From Phormidium tenue FACHB-1052 (lineage in GTDB: Bacteria > Cyanobacteriota > Cyanobacteriia > Phormidesmidales > Phormidesmidaceae): DNA of 64,000 nt. The notes below the pieces were generated by a model that saw only the letters and a program-made list of their open reading frames with translations, was not told the DNA's origin and did not search any database. Each line of letters opens with the position of its first letter. Positions within the stretch are counted from its first letter, which is position 1. Position numbers and translations under genes: made by a program. The DNA lies in contig NZ_JACJQN010000018.1 of NCBI RefSeq assembly GCF_014696675.1, forward strand, positions 1 to 64,000, in the 5' to 3' direction. Shown here piece by piece: positions 46,459 through 54,740 of the stretch.

Positions 46459-47034
46459 TTACTTGGGCAACCCCAGCACAGAACAAGGAGTCTGGGAATC
46501 TAATTGCCGCACCAGCTGGTGCTTATCCGTGTGACAACCCACCAGCAGCACTTCGGCCCCGATCTCCTTGGCCACCTGGCTCAGCTCGGTCGCCACCTGA
46601 CCGACCCGCAGGTGAGCGTTGAGCGAGCCGCGCCATTCGCTGGCCAAGCAGCGCGCCTGCCACAAAATGCGATCGGCGTTGGCAATGGTTTTAGGACGAG
46701 TTTTATCGACCACATAAACCACATGCACCATCACCGGATTGGGCTTCGCCAAACGAGTTTGGTGCGCCACACACAGGGCCAAATCAAGGGCTGCCTGACT
46801 GTGGGCCGAGCCGCTATAGCCGACGACAAAATTGATCGTTTGATCCTCTACATTGGGGCCTGCAACAGGCGGTTTTGGCCGCAGCAGTAAAACGATATTC
46901 TTAGCGAGATCGCGGCGACCTAGGGCCGCCTCTAAACGCATAATCATGGGCTTAATTGCCGCCTCAGGAGAAACCTGAGGTGCGTTGGGAAATGGCTGCC
47001 TTGGTGGGGCAGTAGTGCGCGATTTGAGCTGCAT
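46459..47034 (-). CDS. universal stress protein-like, without the ATP loop
   Basis: A 191-aa protein; ATG 47034 is preferred since AGGAGG stands five bases upstream. Residues 1-50 are an extension of low similarity, then NFVVGYSGSAHSQAALDLAL starts the Usp fold. The end (VLLVGCHTDKHQLVRQLDSQ) lacks the G-x2-G-x9-G loop seen in its neighbour, so ATP binding is doubtful. It is likely a regulatory Usp. About 65 bases upstream of the hairpin, it may be read with the 45727 gene. Confidence 0.8.
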   Translation of the reverse strand: MQLKSRTTAPPRQPFPNAPQVSPEAAIKPMIMRLEAALGRRDLAKNIVLLLRPKPPVAGPNVEDQTINFVVGYSGSAHSQAALDLALCVAHQTRLAKPNPVMVHVVYVVDKTRPKTIANADRILWQARCLASEWRGSLNAHLRVGQVATELSQVAKEIGAEVLLVGCHTDKHQLVRQLDSQTPCSVLGLPK

Positions 47035-47618
47035 GAGACCCTCCTGGAGCCTAGTCATGAACAGCGAACAAGCCGTGTTAACACGACTTAGGACACTGAA
47101 ACAATCAACGCATTGGCGTAAATGGTGATAGTTCAGTCTCCCTCAATGCCGACGAGGTTAGCTGACGGGCTAGGGTTGAGAGATACCCTTCTCCGATTAC
47201 CCTTCATGGGGGTTTGAGAACTCGGAAACACGCCCCTTTACTGGTTCCCCCGCTCTAGCCTTTGGGGCGACTAGATTAGGCTGACTTGTTCGACTTCTAA
47301 ATTGTAGAAGGGAAAAATGAAAACCGTCAACGAAATCCTTACGTTATGTGACTATTTGTATCTCGCGATACACCTCAGCAATGAAACAACAGTTTTTTAT
47401 TTTTTAGGTGAATTTCCTGGCTCAAAATAAAGCACAAGTTAAGATGCAAAATATTCTTAAGAAAACCATTTTTTTCTAGTTAGACATCTTCCATTAGAAA
47501 GATTCTTCGGTTTTAAAGCGTTAGAGGATAGGTTGCGATCGCGCTCTATCCTCCCCTACACACCTAGCGATCCCCCTGGGTCAACTGGCCCAATCGCCGC
47601 CTACCCTACCCTCCAGTC
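47035..47618. other. 584-base intergenic region upstream of the Usp-like gene
   Basis: The stretch holds no open frame of coding type and no RNA gene that I recognise. It is AT-rich from 47290 to 47520, which suits promoter activity for the leftward Usp gene. GGTTGCGATCGCGCTC near 47535 contains a HIP1 site. The last 60 bases repeat words of the aldo/keto reductase 3' end (CCCTGGGTCAACTGGCCCA at 47572 and 47629), a short direct repeat. Confidence 0.45.
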
Positions 47619-47648
47619 CTAGCGATAGCCCTGGGTCAACTGGCCCAG
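47572..47648. repeat. short direct repeat at the end of the aldo/keto reductase gene
   Basis: The word CCCTGGGTCAACTGGCCCA occurs at about 47572-47590 and again at about 47629-47647, where it codes for the last residues of the reductase. The extra copy downstream of the stop looks like a local duplication of the gene end. It has no obvious function. Confidence 0.5.
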
Positions 47649-48584
47649 CCGGTCGAGTTCATCCACTGCCAGTTGCCAACCCAAAGCCCCAGCGTTTTGG
47701 GCGGCCTGACGGGCATTTTTAGCCCCGGGGATGGGCAGCACATTGCCCTGGGCCACTAGCCAGTTGAGCGCCACTTGGGCAGGGGTGCGTTCATGCTTCT
47801 CCCCAATTTCTTTAAGTGCCTGAATAACCGGCTTGAGCTTAGTTAGATTATCCTGGCTAAAACTAGGGCTAATTCGCCTGGCACCAGCGGGTTTAAGGTC
47901 GGTTTCGGGAGTGTATTTGCCCGTGAGCAACCCCTGGGCGAGCGGGCTGTAGGCCAGAATGGTCACATCCAGTTCCCGGGCCGTTGCCATCACGCCGCTG
48001 GTTTCGATTTTGCGGTTGAGTAGAGAATAGGGCACCTGGTTAACAGCGAGGGGAATGCCATGCTCAGCTAAGTAACCGTGGGCCTCACGCATTTGGCTGG
48101 CCGGGTAGTTGCTCACCCCGATGGCACCGATGCGGCCCCGCTTCACCTCCGCCGCTAGGGCCTGCATGAGGTCTTTTTGGCTGAGCAAAAAACTCAGCGG
48201 TTGGTGCACCTGATAGAGAGCCACCGAGGCTGCCTGGAGGCGATCGAGGCTGGCGGCCAGCGCGTCAACTACCGACTGCTGAGAAAATCGCCAAGGCAGT
48301 GGGAAATACTTGGTAGCAATCAAAGCCTGCTGAGGACGCTGCTGCATAAACCGGCCTAGCAGCCGCTCTGACTCTCCAAAACCATAGATCTCAGCGGTAT
48401 CAAACAGCGTTAGACCGGCGTCGAGACAGGCCTCAAAAGCGGCGTGCAGGTCGCTGTCGCTATAGGCTTTACCGTAGTCCCAAAATAGGGAGTCGCCCCA
48501 AGCCCAGGTGCCCACGCCCAACGCCGGTACCGTGGGGCCATCGGGGCCGAGGGTGAGAGTCTGTAGGTCAGTGATTGGAGACAT
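47619..48584 (-). CDS. aldo/keto reductase
   Basis: A 321-aa NADPH-dependent oxidoreductase of the AKR family. The catalytic tetrad is visible: Asp and Tyr in LFDTAEIYGFGESE near 63-68, Lys in ALIATKYFP near 93, His in LYQVHQP near 127. The C-terminal block PIPGAKNARQAAQNAGA binds the cofactor phosphate. The substrate cannot be deduced from sequence. It is a single gene, with GGAACC upstream of the ATG, divergent from the peroxiredoxin gene. Confidence 0.93.
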   Translation of the reverse strand: MSPITDLQTLTLGPDGPTVPALGVGTWAWGDSLFWDYGKAYSDSDLHAAFEACLDAGLTLFDTAEIYGFGESERLLGRFMQQRPQQALIATKYFPLPWRFSQQSVVDALAASLDRLQAASVALYQVHQPLSFLLSQKDLMQALAAEVKRGRIGAIGVSNYPASQMREAHGYLAEHGIPLAVNQVPYSLLNRKIETSGVMATARELDVTILAYSPLAQGLLTGKYTPETDLKPAGARRISPSFSQDNLTKLKPVIQALKEIGEKHERTPAQVALNWLVAQGNVLPIPGAKNARQAAQNAGALGWQLAVDELDRLGQLTQGYR

Positions 48585-48751
48585 CGTAAAGGTTCCTTGA
48601 AAAGGGCGACGACCGGACTAGGAGAGGACAGCAATATTGTAAACTTTGATTAAAAAGCTTTCAGAAATCTCTAGCGATCGGAGGGTCTAAAGCTAGATTT
48701 CGCCCGTTTTCCCCTTTCCTAATACCCCCTATTTCACAGGATCAGTTCTCT

Positions 48752-49303
48752 ATGAATCGCCGTCGTTTGCTGCGGGCTGCTCTGGGTTTTTGCCTCGCCT
48801 GGCTGAGCTGGATGATATCGCCAGCCCCGGCCCTGGCCCTGGGGGGTACCCAGATTCCGATCGGGGAACCGGCTCCTGAGTTTACGCTGCCGTCTAACGC
48901 TGGGGATGGGGAAATTTCGCTAGCCGATTTTCGCAATCAGTGGGTGGTGCTGTACTTTTATCCGCGCGATTTTACGTCGGGCTGCACCATTGAGGCCCAG
49001 CGGTTTGAGCGCGATATCGCCGAGTACAAGGCCCGCAATGCTCAAGTCGTTGGCATTAGCGCCGACAGTGTTGAGTCCCACGCCGAGTTCTGTGATTCGG
49101 AGGGGTTGGAGTTTCCGCTGCTGTCTGATCCAAAAGGGGCGGTGAGCAAGGCCTACGGCTCGTGGCTGGGGGCGATGTCGCTGCGGCACACCTACATCAT
49201 TGGCCCCGATGGCACCATGCAGGCCCGCTTTTTGGGAGTGCAGCCGGTGATCCACAGTCGGGAGGTGCTGGCGGCACTAGATGAGTTGCAGGCCAAGTCC
49301 TAG
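48752..49303 (+). CDS. exported peroxiredoxin (PrxQ/BCP type)
   Basis: A 183-aa protein. Residues 1-30 form a signal peptide with twin arginine-like RRRLLRAALGFCLAWLSW... and an APALALG cleavage area, so it likely acts outside the cytoplasm (lumen or periplasm). The peroxidatic Cys is in DFTSGCTIEAQRF near 77. The resolving Cys five residues on, usual in PrxQ, is replaced (AQ). CDSEGL near 110 could serve instead. The LSDPKGAVSKAYG block and a C-terminal helix are regular. It reduces peroxides with thioredoxin-type donors. The ATG follows a weak leader. Confidence 0.9.
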   Translation: MNRRRLLRAALGFCLAWLSWMISPAPALALGGTQIPIGEPAPEFTLPSNAGDGEISLADFRNQWVVLYFYPRDFTSGCTIEAQRFERDIAEYKARNAQVVGISADSVESHAEFCDSEGLEFPLLSDPKGAVSKAYGSWLGAMSLRHTYIIGPDGTMQARFLGVQPVIHSREVLAALDELQAKS

Positions 49304-49486
49304 GCGATCGCCCCCTACTCCTCACCCCCAATGTGATCTGCCCGACAGGCAAAAACACCTCTGGGGGTCTACACCATTACAAGATCCCTAAGGCAGCGCA
49401 TTGCACTGCCCTGGGGAAATAGACTCTGAAACAGTGATACAGTAGTCGCTCTTTGTTTTGGGCCAACTCTAAGGGGGAAAGGGCGC

Positions 49487-50770
49487 ATGAATTCGCTCGG
49501 ACGACATATTTTGGTTGAGTTCTTTGGCTGCTCGTCAGACATTCTCAACGACGTGCCGCTGATTGAGAGCAGCATGGTGGCGGCGGCTGCCGACGCCGGA
49601 GCCACGGTAATTAGCTCGGTGTTTCACCATTTTTCGCCCTTTGGGGTGTCGGGGGTCGTGGTGATCCAAGAGAGTCACCTGGCCATCCACACTTGGCCTG
49701 AGTACCGCTACGCAGCAGTCGATCTGTTTACCTGCGGCGACACCGTCAACCCTTGGATTTCGTTTGACAAACTCAAGGTCGCGTTTAAGGCTGACTACGG
49801 CTCAGCCCTGGAGATGAATCGCGGCCAGCTTGAACTGCTGGAGCGCATCGACGTTGACCTGGGCGAACTGCGCGACGAGATCACCAACAAGCTGGTCACG
49901 CCCAAACAGAGCCGCAGCGTCTGGTTTACCGACAAAAACGATGACATCGCGCTGTCAATTCGCCACAAGGGCGATCGCATTTTCCGCGAGAAATCGCCCT
50001 ACCAAACTGTGGAGATTTTTGACACCTTTGCCTACGGCAAAATGCTCACCATCGACAACATGGTGATGTGCAGCGAGAAGGATGAAAATGCCTACCACGA
50101 GATGATCATCCACGTGCCGATGCTGCTAAATCCCAGCTTTAAAGATGTGCTGGTCATCGGCGGCGGCGACGGCGGCAGCGTGCGCGAAATTTTGCGCCAT
50201 CCCCAGGTCGAGAAAGTCACCATGGTCGAAATTGACGAAGCCGTGGTGCGCGCCTCGAAGGAGTTTTTGCCTTCCCTGTCAGGAGCGCTTGAAGACCCTA
50301 AACTCGACTTGCGCATTGAAGACGGCATCGCCTTTGTGGCCAACGCCGCCGATGCTAGCTACGACCTGATTGTGATCGACTCTTCCGACCCGGTAGGGCC
50401 GTCGGAGGGGCTGTTTAGCACGGCGTTTTATCAGCAGGTGCACCGTATTCTCAGGCCCGGTGGGGCGATCACGGCCCAGAGTGAGTCGCCCCGATTTAAC
50501 CAGCGGGCTTTTGTGGATATTCACCACTGTCTAGAAGGCATTTTTGGCGACGACAACGTGTACTGCTATCTAGCGTTTATCCCCACCTACCCAACGGGCA
50601 TGTGGAGTTTTAATTACGCCACCAAGGGTGCGGCCCATCCGCTCCAGGGCATGGATGCGGCGAAGTCGGAAGCGTTTGCCGCTGAGCACAGCTTGCAGTA
50701 CTACAACGTAGGCATGCACCAGGCGGCTTTTGCCCTGCCCACCTTTGTGCAAAACATGCTGAAGGGTTAA
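49487..50770 (+). CDS. speE: SpeD-SpeE fusion: S-adenosylmethionine decarboxylase/spermidine synthase
   Basis: A 427-aa bifunctional protein. Residues 1-115 are an AdoMet decarboxylase of the short prokaryotic type, with the self-cleavage site [11 protein letters not shown]; Ser near 64 becomes the pyruvoyl group. After a linker, residues about 140-427 are spermidine synthase: [19 protein letters not shown] (AdoMet-type loop) near 222, [13 protein letters not shown] near 302 and [14 protein letters not shown] near 365. The fusion makes aminopropyl donor and spermidine in one chain. GGGGGAAA precedes the ATG. It has its own terminator, then an MNT/HEPN pair and a ureohydrolase on the same strand. 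Confidence 0.95.
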   Translation: MNSLGRHILVEFFGCSSDILNDVPLIESSMVAAAADAGATVISSVFHHFSPFGVSGVVVIQESHLAIHTWPEYRYAAVDLFTCGDTVNPWISFDKLKVAFKADYGSALEMNRGQLELLERIDVDLGELRDEITNKLVTPKQSRSVWFTDKNDDIALSIRHKGDRIFREKSPYQTVEIFDTFAYGKMLTIDNMVMCSEKDENAYHEMIIHVPMLLNPSFKDVLVIGGGDGGSVREILRHPQVEKVTMVEIDEAVVRASKEFLPSLSGALEDPKLDLRIEDGIAFVANAADASYDLIVIDSSDPVGPSEGLFSTAFYQQVHRILRPGGAITAQSESPRFNQRAFVDIHHCLEGIFGDDNVYCYLAFIPTYPTGMWSFNYATKGAAHPLQGMDAAKSEAFAAEHSLQYYNVGMHQAAFALPTFVQNMLKG

Positions 50771-50783
50771 CGCAATAAACTAG

Positions 50784-50825
50784 GAGATAGGAGATTAGCG
50801 GGGAATGCTGCTCCTATCTCTTTTT
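50784..50825 (+). terminator. rho-independent terminator after speD-speE
   Basis: GAGATAGGAG (50784-50793) pairs with CTCCTATCTC (50811-50820), followed by TTTTT at 50821-50825. It is a textbook terminator for the SpeD-SpeE transcript. The antitoxin gene starts 27 bases after its stem, so it needs its own promoter or read-through. Confidence 0.8.
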
Positions 50826-50846
50826 CACGGAGCAGGGTGGATTGGC

Positions 50847-51179
50847 GTGGCTGTTGCTCAGATTGAAATACCAATAGACCAGATTGCTGAGTTTTGCGAT
50901 CGCTGGCAAGTCACAGAATTTTCTCTGTTTGGCTCTGCTCTACGCGACGACTTTCATGACAACAGCGATGTGGATGTGATGGTGCAATTTCACACTAAAG
51001 CTCACCCGACCTTTCGCACCCTCGATCAAATGGAAGCAGAACTAAAGGTTTTGTTTGGCCGAGAGGTGGATCTAATCACGCGTCAAGGCGTTGAAACCAG
51101 TCTCAACTACTTGCGCCGCCACGAAATCCTTTCCTCTGCCCAGGTGATCTATGCAACGGGATCTTCAACTCCTGCTTGA
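50847..51179 (+). CDS. MNT-type nucleotidyltransferase antitoxin (MntA-like)
   Basis: A 110-aa antitoxin; GTG 50847 is favoured with AGGGTGG before it. FGSALRDDFHDNSDVDVMVQF near 30-50 carries the GS-x10-DxD pattern, and REVDLITRQG near 80 supplies the third acid. It differs clearly from the 10030 antitoxin. It overlaps the HEPN gene by 29 bases. It should AMPylate the HEPN Tyr, as in MntA-HepT (known of the family). It sits inside the housekeeping region, between two polyamine genes. Confidence 0.88.
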   Translation: MAVAQIEIPIDQIAEFCDRWQVTEFSLFGSALRDDFHDNSDVDVMVQFHTKAHPTFRTLDQMEAELKVLFGREVDLITRQGVETSLNYLRRHEILSSAQVIYATGSSTPA

Positions 51180-51489
51180 TAGGTTGCAATCGGCAGAGTT
51201 AATTACCGCTTATACCGAGCAATGTTCTGAATCCGAGTTTGCCAAAAATATTCAGCTTCAAGACGCTGTTATCCGTCGCATATTAGTGATTGCTGAAGCT
51301 GCAAGGCGGGTTTCAGACTCCACTCGCCAGGCGTTGCCCAACATTGCTTGGCCAGAGATAAACGGCATGCGAAATCGCCTAGTCCATGGCTATGACGACA
51401 TTGATCTCAGCGTTGTTTGGAATGTGGTTCAAACTGAAATTCCGCCTCTGATTGCAGAGCTGACATTACATATTCCGCCCGAAAATTGA
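51151..51489 (+). CDS. HEPN toxin (HepT-like, DUF86)
   Basis: A 112-aa HEPN protein. The C-terminal part reads GMRNRLVHGYDDID near 75-87, with R-x4-H-x-Y. The Arg-His pair cuts RNA, and the Tyr is the antitoxin's target. VIRRILVIAEAARRVS is a typical helix before it. It overlaps the antitoxin by 29 bases, and its stop is 51 bases before the agmatinase-family gene. It looks intact and potentially active. Confidence 0.9.
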   Translation: MQRDLQLLLDRLQSAELITAYTEQCSESEFAKNIQLQDAVIRRILVIAEAARRVSDSTRQALPNIAWPEINGMRNRLVHGYDDIDLSVVWNVVQTEIPPLIAELTLHIPPEN

Positions 51490-51540
51490 GCTAACTCAAA
51501 CGTTAGATAGGCCCGAAAACCAAGCAAAATCCAACTCGCC

Positions 51541-52578
51541 ATGACTACCTCAACCGCCAATTTGCAAACCTTCGACCCCAGTGGTGTCGGCCTCGACAAC
51601 GGCAACCTCTACGGTCTGCCCTGCGACTACGACACAGCGGGTATCGTCATCTTTGGCGTGCCTTGGGAAGTGACGGTGTCTTACCACCAGGGCACCGCCC
51701 AGGGGCCACAGCGGGTGCTAGAGGCCTCTCCTCAGCTCGATCTGTACGATCGCGACAATCCCGAGGGCTGGCGGCAGGGCATTTATATGCCGCCGATTCC
51801 CCAGCATTTGCGCAAGCTCAATCAGCAGGTGCGGGAGGCGGCAAATCGGGTGATTCAGGCAACGGAGGAGGGCGTGGCGATCGCCACCCAGCCCCTGCTG
51901 CAAACCGATCTCGACAACGTCAACTACGCCTGCGAGCAGATGTCGGGCTGGCTCTACGCCCAGAGTGCCGCCGCTCTCGACGCTGGCAAGCGAGTGGGGG
52001 TGATTGGCGGCGACCACAGTGTGCCGTTGGGCTACCTACAGGCTTTGGCCGAGCGCCATCCCGATTTTGGCGTGCTGCACATTGATGCCCACGCCGACCT
52101 GCGCCACAGCTACCAGGGCTTCCGCTATTCCCACGCGTCGATTATGTATAACCTGCTGGAGCTGCCCCAGGTGAGCAGGCTGGTGCAGGTCGGCATTCGC
52201 GACCTGTGCCACGACGAGGTGGCGCTGATCAAACAGTCGGGAGGGCGTGTTGTCACCCACTACGACTCGGTGGTGAAAGAAAATACTTACAGGGGCATTC
52301 CCTGGATGCAGCAGTGCGAAGCGATCGTCGCGGATCTGCCCGAGAAAGTCTACGTCAGCTTCGATGCCGATGGTCTCGACCCCAAACTCTGCCCCAGCAC
52401 CGGCACCCCGGTACCGGGCGGGCTAGAGCTGGAAGAAGTGTTTTGTCTGCTGCGCCAGGTGGTGCGCAGCGATCGCCAGATTATTGGCTTTGACCTCTGT
52501 GAGGTGGGCGACGGCGAGTGGGACGGCAATGTGGGCGCTCGGGCCGTCTACAAGCTGTGCTGCCTGATGGGGCTATAG
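51541..52578 (+). CDS. ureohydrolase: agmatinase/arginase family
   Basis: A 345-aa manganese enzyme. Metal ligands are visible in VGVIGGDHSVPLGY near 160, VLHIDAHADLRHSY near 180 and VSFDADGLDPKL near 275. It hydrolyses a guanidino compound to urea and an amine. Agmatine to putrescine is a likely reaction given speD-speE upstream, but arginine, guanidinobutyrate or free guanidine (as for the cyanobacterial guanidine hydrolase) cannot be excluded by sequence here. The ATG has no good ribosome binding site. It is 51 bases behind the HEPN gene, perhaps on the same message. Confidence 0.88.
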   Translation: MTTSTANLQTFDPSGVGLDNGNLYGLPCDYDTAGIVIFGVPWEVTVSYHQGTAQGPQRVLEASPQLDLYDRDNPEGWRQGIYMPPIPQHLRKLNQQVREAANRVIQATEEGVAIATQPLLQTDLDNVNYACEQMSGWLYAQSAAALDAGKRVGVIGGDHSVPLGYLQALAERHPDFGVLHIDAHADLRHSYQGFRYSHASIMYNLLELPQVSRLVQVGIRDLCHDEVALIKQSGGRVVTHYDSVVKENTYRGIPWMQQCEAIVADLPEKVYVSFDADGLDPKLCPSTGTPVPGGLELEEVFCLLRQVVRSDRQIIGFDLCEVGDGEWDGNVGARAVYKLCCLMGL

Positions 52579-52698
52579 GACGGGGACGGGTCTTCACCAA
52601 AAATCTTGCCCCCCAGAGCGGCAAGACGTTTAAGCGGGGAAACGCCGTGGCATTATGGTAAGAATAGCTGTGTTGTTTTGAGTCTTAAGAAAGCACCT

Positions 52699-52788
52699 AT
52701 GGACATTTTGTCGTTCGGCTGGGTTTCGCTACTGGTCGTCTTTACCTTTTCTCTGTCGATGGTGATCTGGGGTCGCAACGGTTTCTAA
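52699..52788 (+). CDS. petN: cytochrome b6f complex subunit PetN
   Basis: A 29-aa protein, [18 protein letters not shown]... to ...WGRNGF. It is a single membrane helix and matches PetN almost over its whole length. It stabilises the b6f dimer in the thylakoid membrane. It starts at ATG 52699 and stops at 52788. A small membrane protein gene follows at 18 bases. Confidence 0.95.
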   Translation: MDILSFGWVSLLVVFTFSLSMVIWGRNGF

Positions 52789-52805
52789 ACCCAGCGTCTA
52801 TAGCT

Positions 52806-52994
52806 ATGGAAGCAACTGTACAAGCTCAAGCCTTTAGCATTTTGGCCACCATTGCCCTGGTGCTAATGGTCGTCGTGACCGGCGGCGTGGCCTATTTAAC
52901 CGCCGCCGATTGGCGCGATCGCCGCCGCCGCAAAAACGACGAGCAAACCGCTAAGCGCGATCGGCAGATTCCTAAGCGGCGCGCAAAATCTTAG
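52806..52994 (+). CDS. small membrane protein
   Basis: A 62-aa protein with one hydrophobic helix (SILATIALVLMVVVTGGVAYL, about 11-31) followed by a strongly basic tail (DWRDRRRRKNDEQ...). I do not recognise a named family. It lies directly behind petN and one base before rsmB, so it probably shares their transcript. Confidence 0.65.
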   Translation: MEATVQAQAFSILATIALVLMVVVTGGVAYLTAADWRDRRRRKNDEQTAKRDRQIPKRRAKS

Positions 52995-52995
52995 T

Positions 52996-54366
52996 TTGGC
53001 TAAACTCGTCACTACTCGGACTGCTGCACCGGCTGGGGCACGGCAACTAGCCTTGAATGTGCTGCTTCAGGTGCAGGCGGGAGCCTACGCCGATGTAGCT
53101 CTGCACCGCACGCTGAGTCAGGCCAAGTTGAGCGAAAGCGATCGCGCCTTTGCCACCGAGTTGGTCTATGGCATCGTTCGCCGCCAGCGCACCTTAGACG
53201 CTCTCATCGATCAGCTGGGCACTCGCCCGGCGGATAAACAGCCCCCGGTGCTGCGCCTTGTGCTGCACCTGGGGCTTTATCAACTGCGCTACCTGACCGC
53301 TGTGCCCGACTCGGCGGCGGTAAATACCAGCGTTGATCTGGCTAAGGCCAACGGGTTAGGCAAGCTTTCTGGGGTGGTGAATGGCCTGCTGCGCCAGTAC
53401 ATCCGTCAATCTGATCAGGGGGCAGATCCCTTGCGACTGCCCGATCAGCCCGCGATCGCCCTAGGAATCCGCCACAGCTACCCCGACTGGCTAATCGCCC
53501 TATGGCTTGACCAGCTTGGCCCAGAAGAAACCGACCGGCTTTGCCAGTGGTTTAACCAGGTGCCCTCTATCGACCTGCGGGTTAACCGTCAGCAGACCAC
53601 AGTCGAAGCGGTGAAAACTGCCTTTGCCGCCGCAGATATTGCGATCGAACCGATCGCCGGGGTTCCCTGGGGGCTGCGCCTGATGAACCACCAGGGAGCA
53701 CTCACCAATCTGCCCGGCTACGAAGCAGGCTGGTGGAGTGTGCAGGATGCCAGCGCCCAGATGGTGGGGCGACTGCTCGATCCGCAACCCGGAGAGACGG
53801 TGCTGGATGTGTGTGCGGCACCGGGGGGCAAGGCTACGCAGATGGCAGAGATAGTGGGGAATGAAGGGAAGGTCTGGGCCTGCGATCGCGCCCCCTCTCG
53901 CCTCAAAAAAATTACCGCCAACGCCACCCGGTTGGGCCTCACCAACCTGCACACCCACGCGGGCGACAGCACCGACTTAGCCCAGTTTCACGGTCAGGCC
54001 GATCGCGTCTTAGTCGATGCCCCCTGCTCAGGCTTAGGCACCCTGCACCGCCACGCCGATGCCCGCTGGCGGCAAACCCCAGACAGCATAGAGACGCTAG
54101 CCAAGCTGCAAAGTGCTCTGCTGAGCGAGGCCGCCCGCTGCGTCAAACCCGGTGGCACCCTAGTCTACGCCACCTGCACGCTGCACCCTGCCGAAAACAA
54201 GGCTGTGATTGAATCGTTTTGCCACACCCATCCCACTTGGCAGGTGCAGCCACCACCACCCGGCTTTGGGAACGGTCTAGAGGTGGCTCCTGCGGGCTGG
54301 ATACGCGTCTGGCCCCACCGCCAAAATATGGATGGGTTCTTTATGGTCAGGCTTCAGCAGGCCTGA
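52996..54366 (+). CDS. rsmB: 16S rRNA m5C967 methyltransferase RsmB (Sun)
   Basis: A 456-aa enzyme with TTG start 52996. Residues 1-150 are a NusB-like RNA-binding domain (RQLALNVLLQVQ, ATELVYGIVRRQRTLDALI). The C-terminal methyltransferase part has VLDVCAAPGGKATQMAE near 270, VDAPCSGLGTLHRHAD near 340 (catalytic Cys) and YATCTLHPAENK near 395 (second Cys). It methylates C967 of 16S rRNA. It is preceded by a small membrane gene at one base. Confidence 0.94.
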   Translation: MAKLVTTRTAAPAGARQLALNVLLQVQAGAYADVALHRTLSQAKLSESDRAFATELVYGIVRRQRTLDALIDQLGTRPADKQPPVLRLVLHLGLYQLRYLTAVPDSAAVNTSVDLAKANGLGKLSGVVNGLLRQYIRQSDQGADPLRLPDQPAIALGIRHSYPDWLIALWLDQLGPEETDRLCQWFNQVPSIDLRVNRQQTTVEAVKTAFAAADIAIEPIAGVPWGLRLMNHQGALTNLPGYEAGWWSVQDASAQMVGRLLDPQPGETVLDVCAAPGGKATQMAEIVGNEGKVWACDRAPSRLKKITANATRLGLTNLHTHAGDSTDLAQFHGQADRVLVDAPCSGLGTLHRHADARWRQTPDSIETLAKLQSALLSEAARCVKPGGTLVYATCTLHPAENKAVIESFCHTHPTWQVQPPPPGFGNGLEVAPAGWIRVWPHRQNMDGFFMVRLQQA

Positions 54367-54386
54367 TATGGCCCTCAGAAAAACCG

Positions 54387-54632
54387 TTATTCTGATGCCT
54401 CAAGCTTTTCGCGTGACTCACCCCAGTAGGCGCTGACGGTAATCACTTCCTGACTGCCCTTAATCTCAGAAGTCCAGCGGTAAACGGTGTTTTTCGGGTT
54501 CACACCTACCTCTAGCAGCTTCGCCCCCATGTAATATTCCATCGAGTCACGGGTGCGCTTTTTAAAGAACTCAGACTGATCTTTGGGCACCGTGCGCGAT
54601 AGGTGGGCCTGGGTATGTTTGGGCTGGGGCAT
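54387..54632 (-). CDS. conserved hypothetical small protein
   Basis: An 81-aa protein convergent with rsmB at 20 bases. The centre reads RTRDSMEYYMGAKLLEVGVN and a C-terminal part VITVSAYWGES. It has helix then strands, without signal or membrane segment. I think that it is a cyanobacterial conserved hypothetical, but I cannot name a family; relation to phycobilisome linkers was considered and is not supported. Confidence 0.55.
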   Translation of the reverse strand: MPQPKHTQAHLSRTVPKDQSEFFKKRTRDSMEYYMGAKLLEVGVNPKNTVYRWTSEIKGSQEVITVSAYWGESREKLEASE

Positions 54633-54740
54633 GAACGTTCAGTAAAAATAATTAGCTGCTTTTTATAATAACCAGATCAAGAGATCTGCTGCGGAGCCGA
54701 TCGCTACAACCCAGCAGAGCAGAGGCACATCTCAACCTGG

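Noticed and set aside
51541..52578. Naming the ureohydrolase speB outright
   Set aside because: Metal ligands are shared by agmatinase, arginase, guanidinobutyrase and guanidine hydrolase; context favours agmatinase but does not prove it.
54387..54632. Phycobilisome linker (CpcD/ApcC-like)
   Set aside because: Only length and a loosely similar EYY segment agree; the conserved linker residues are not seen.
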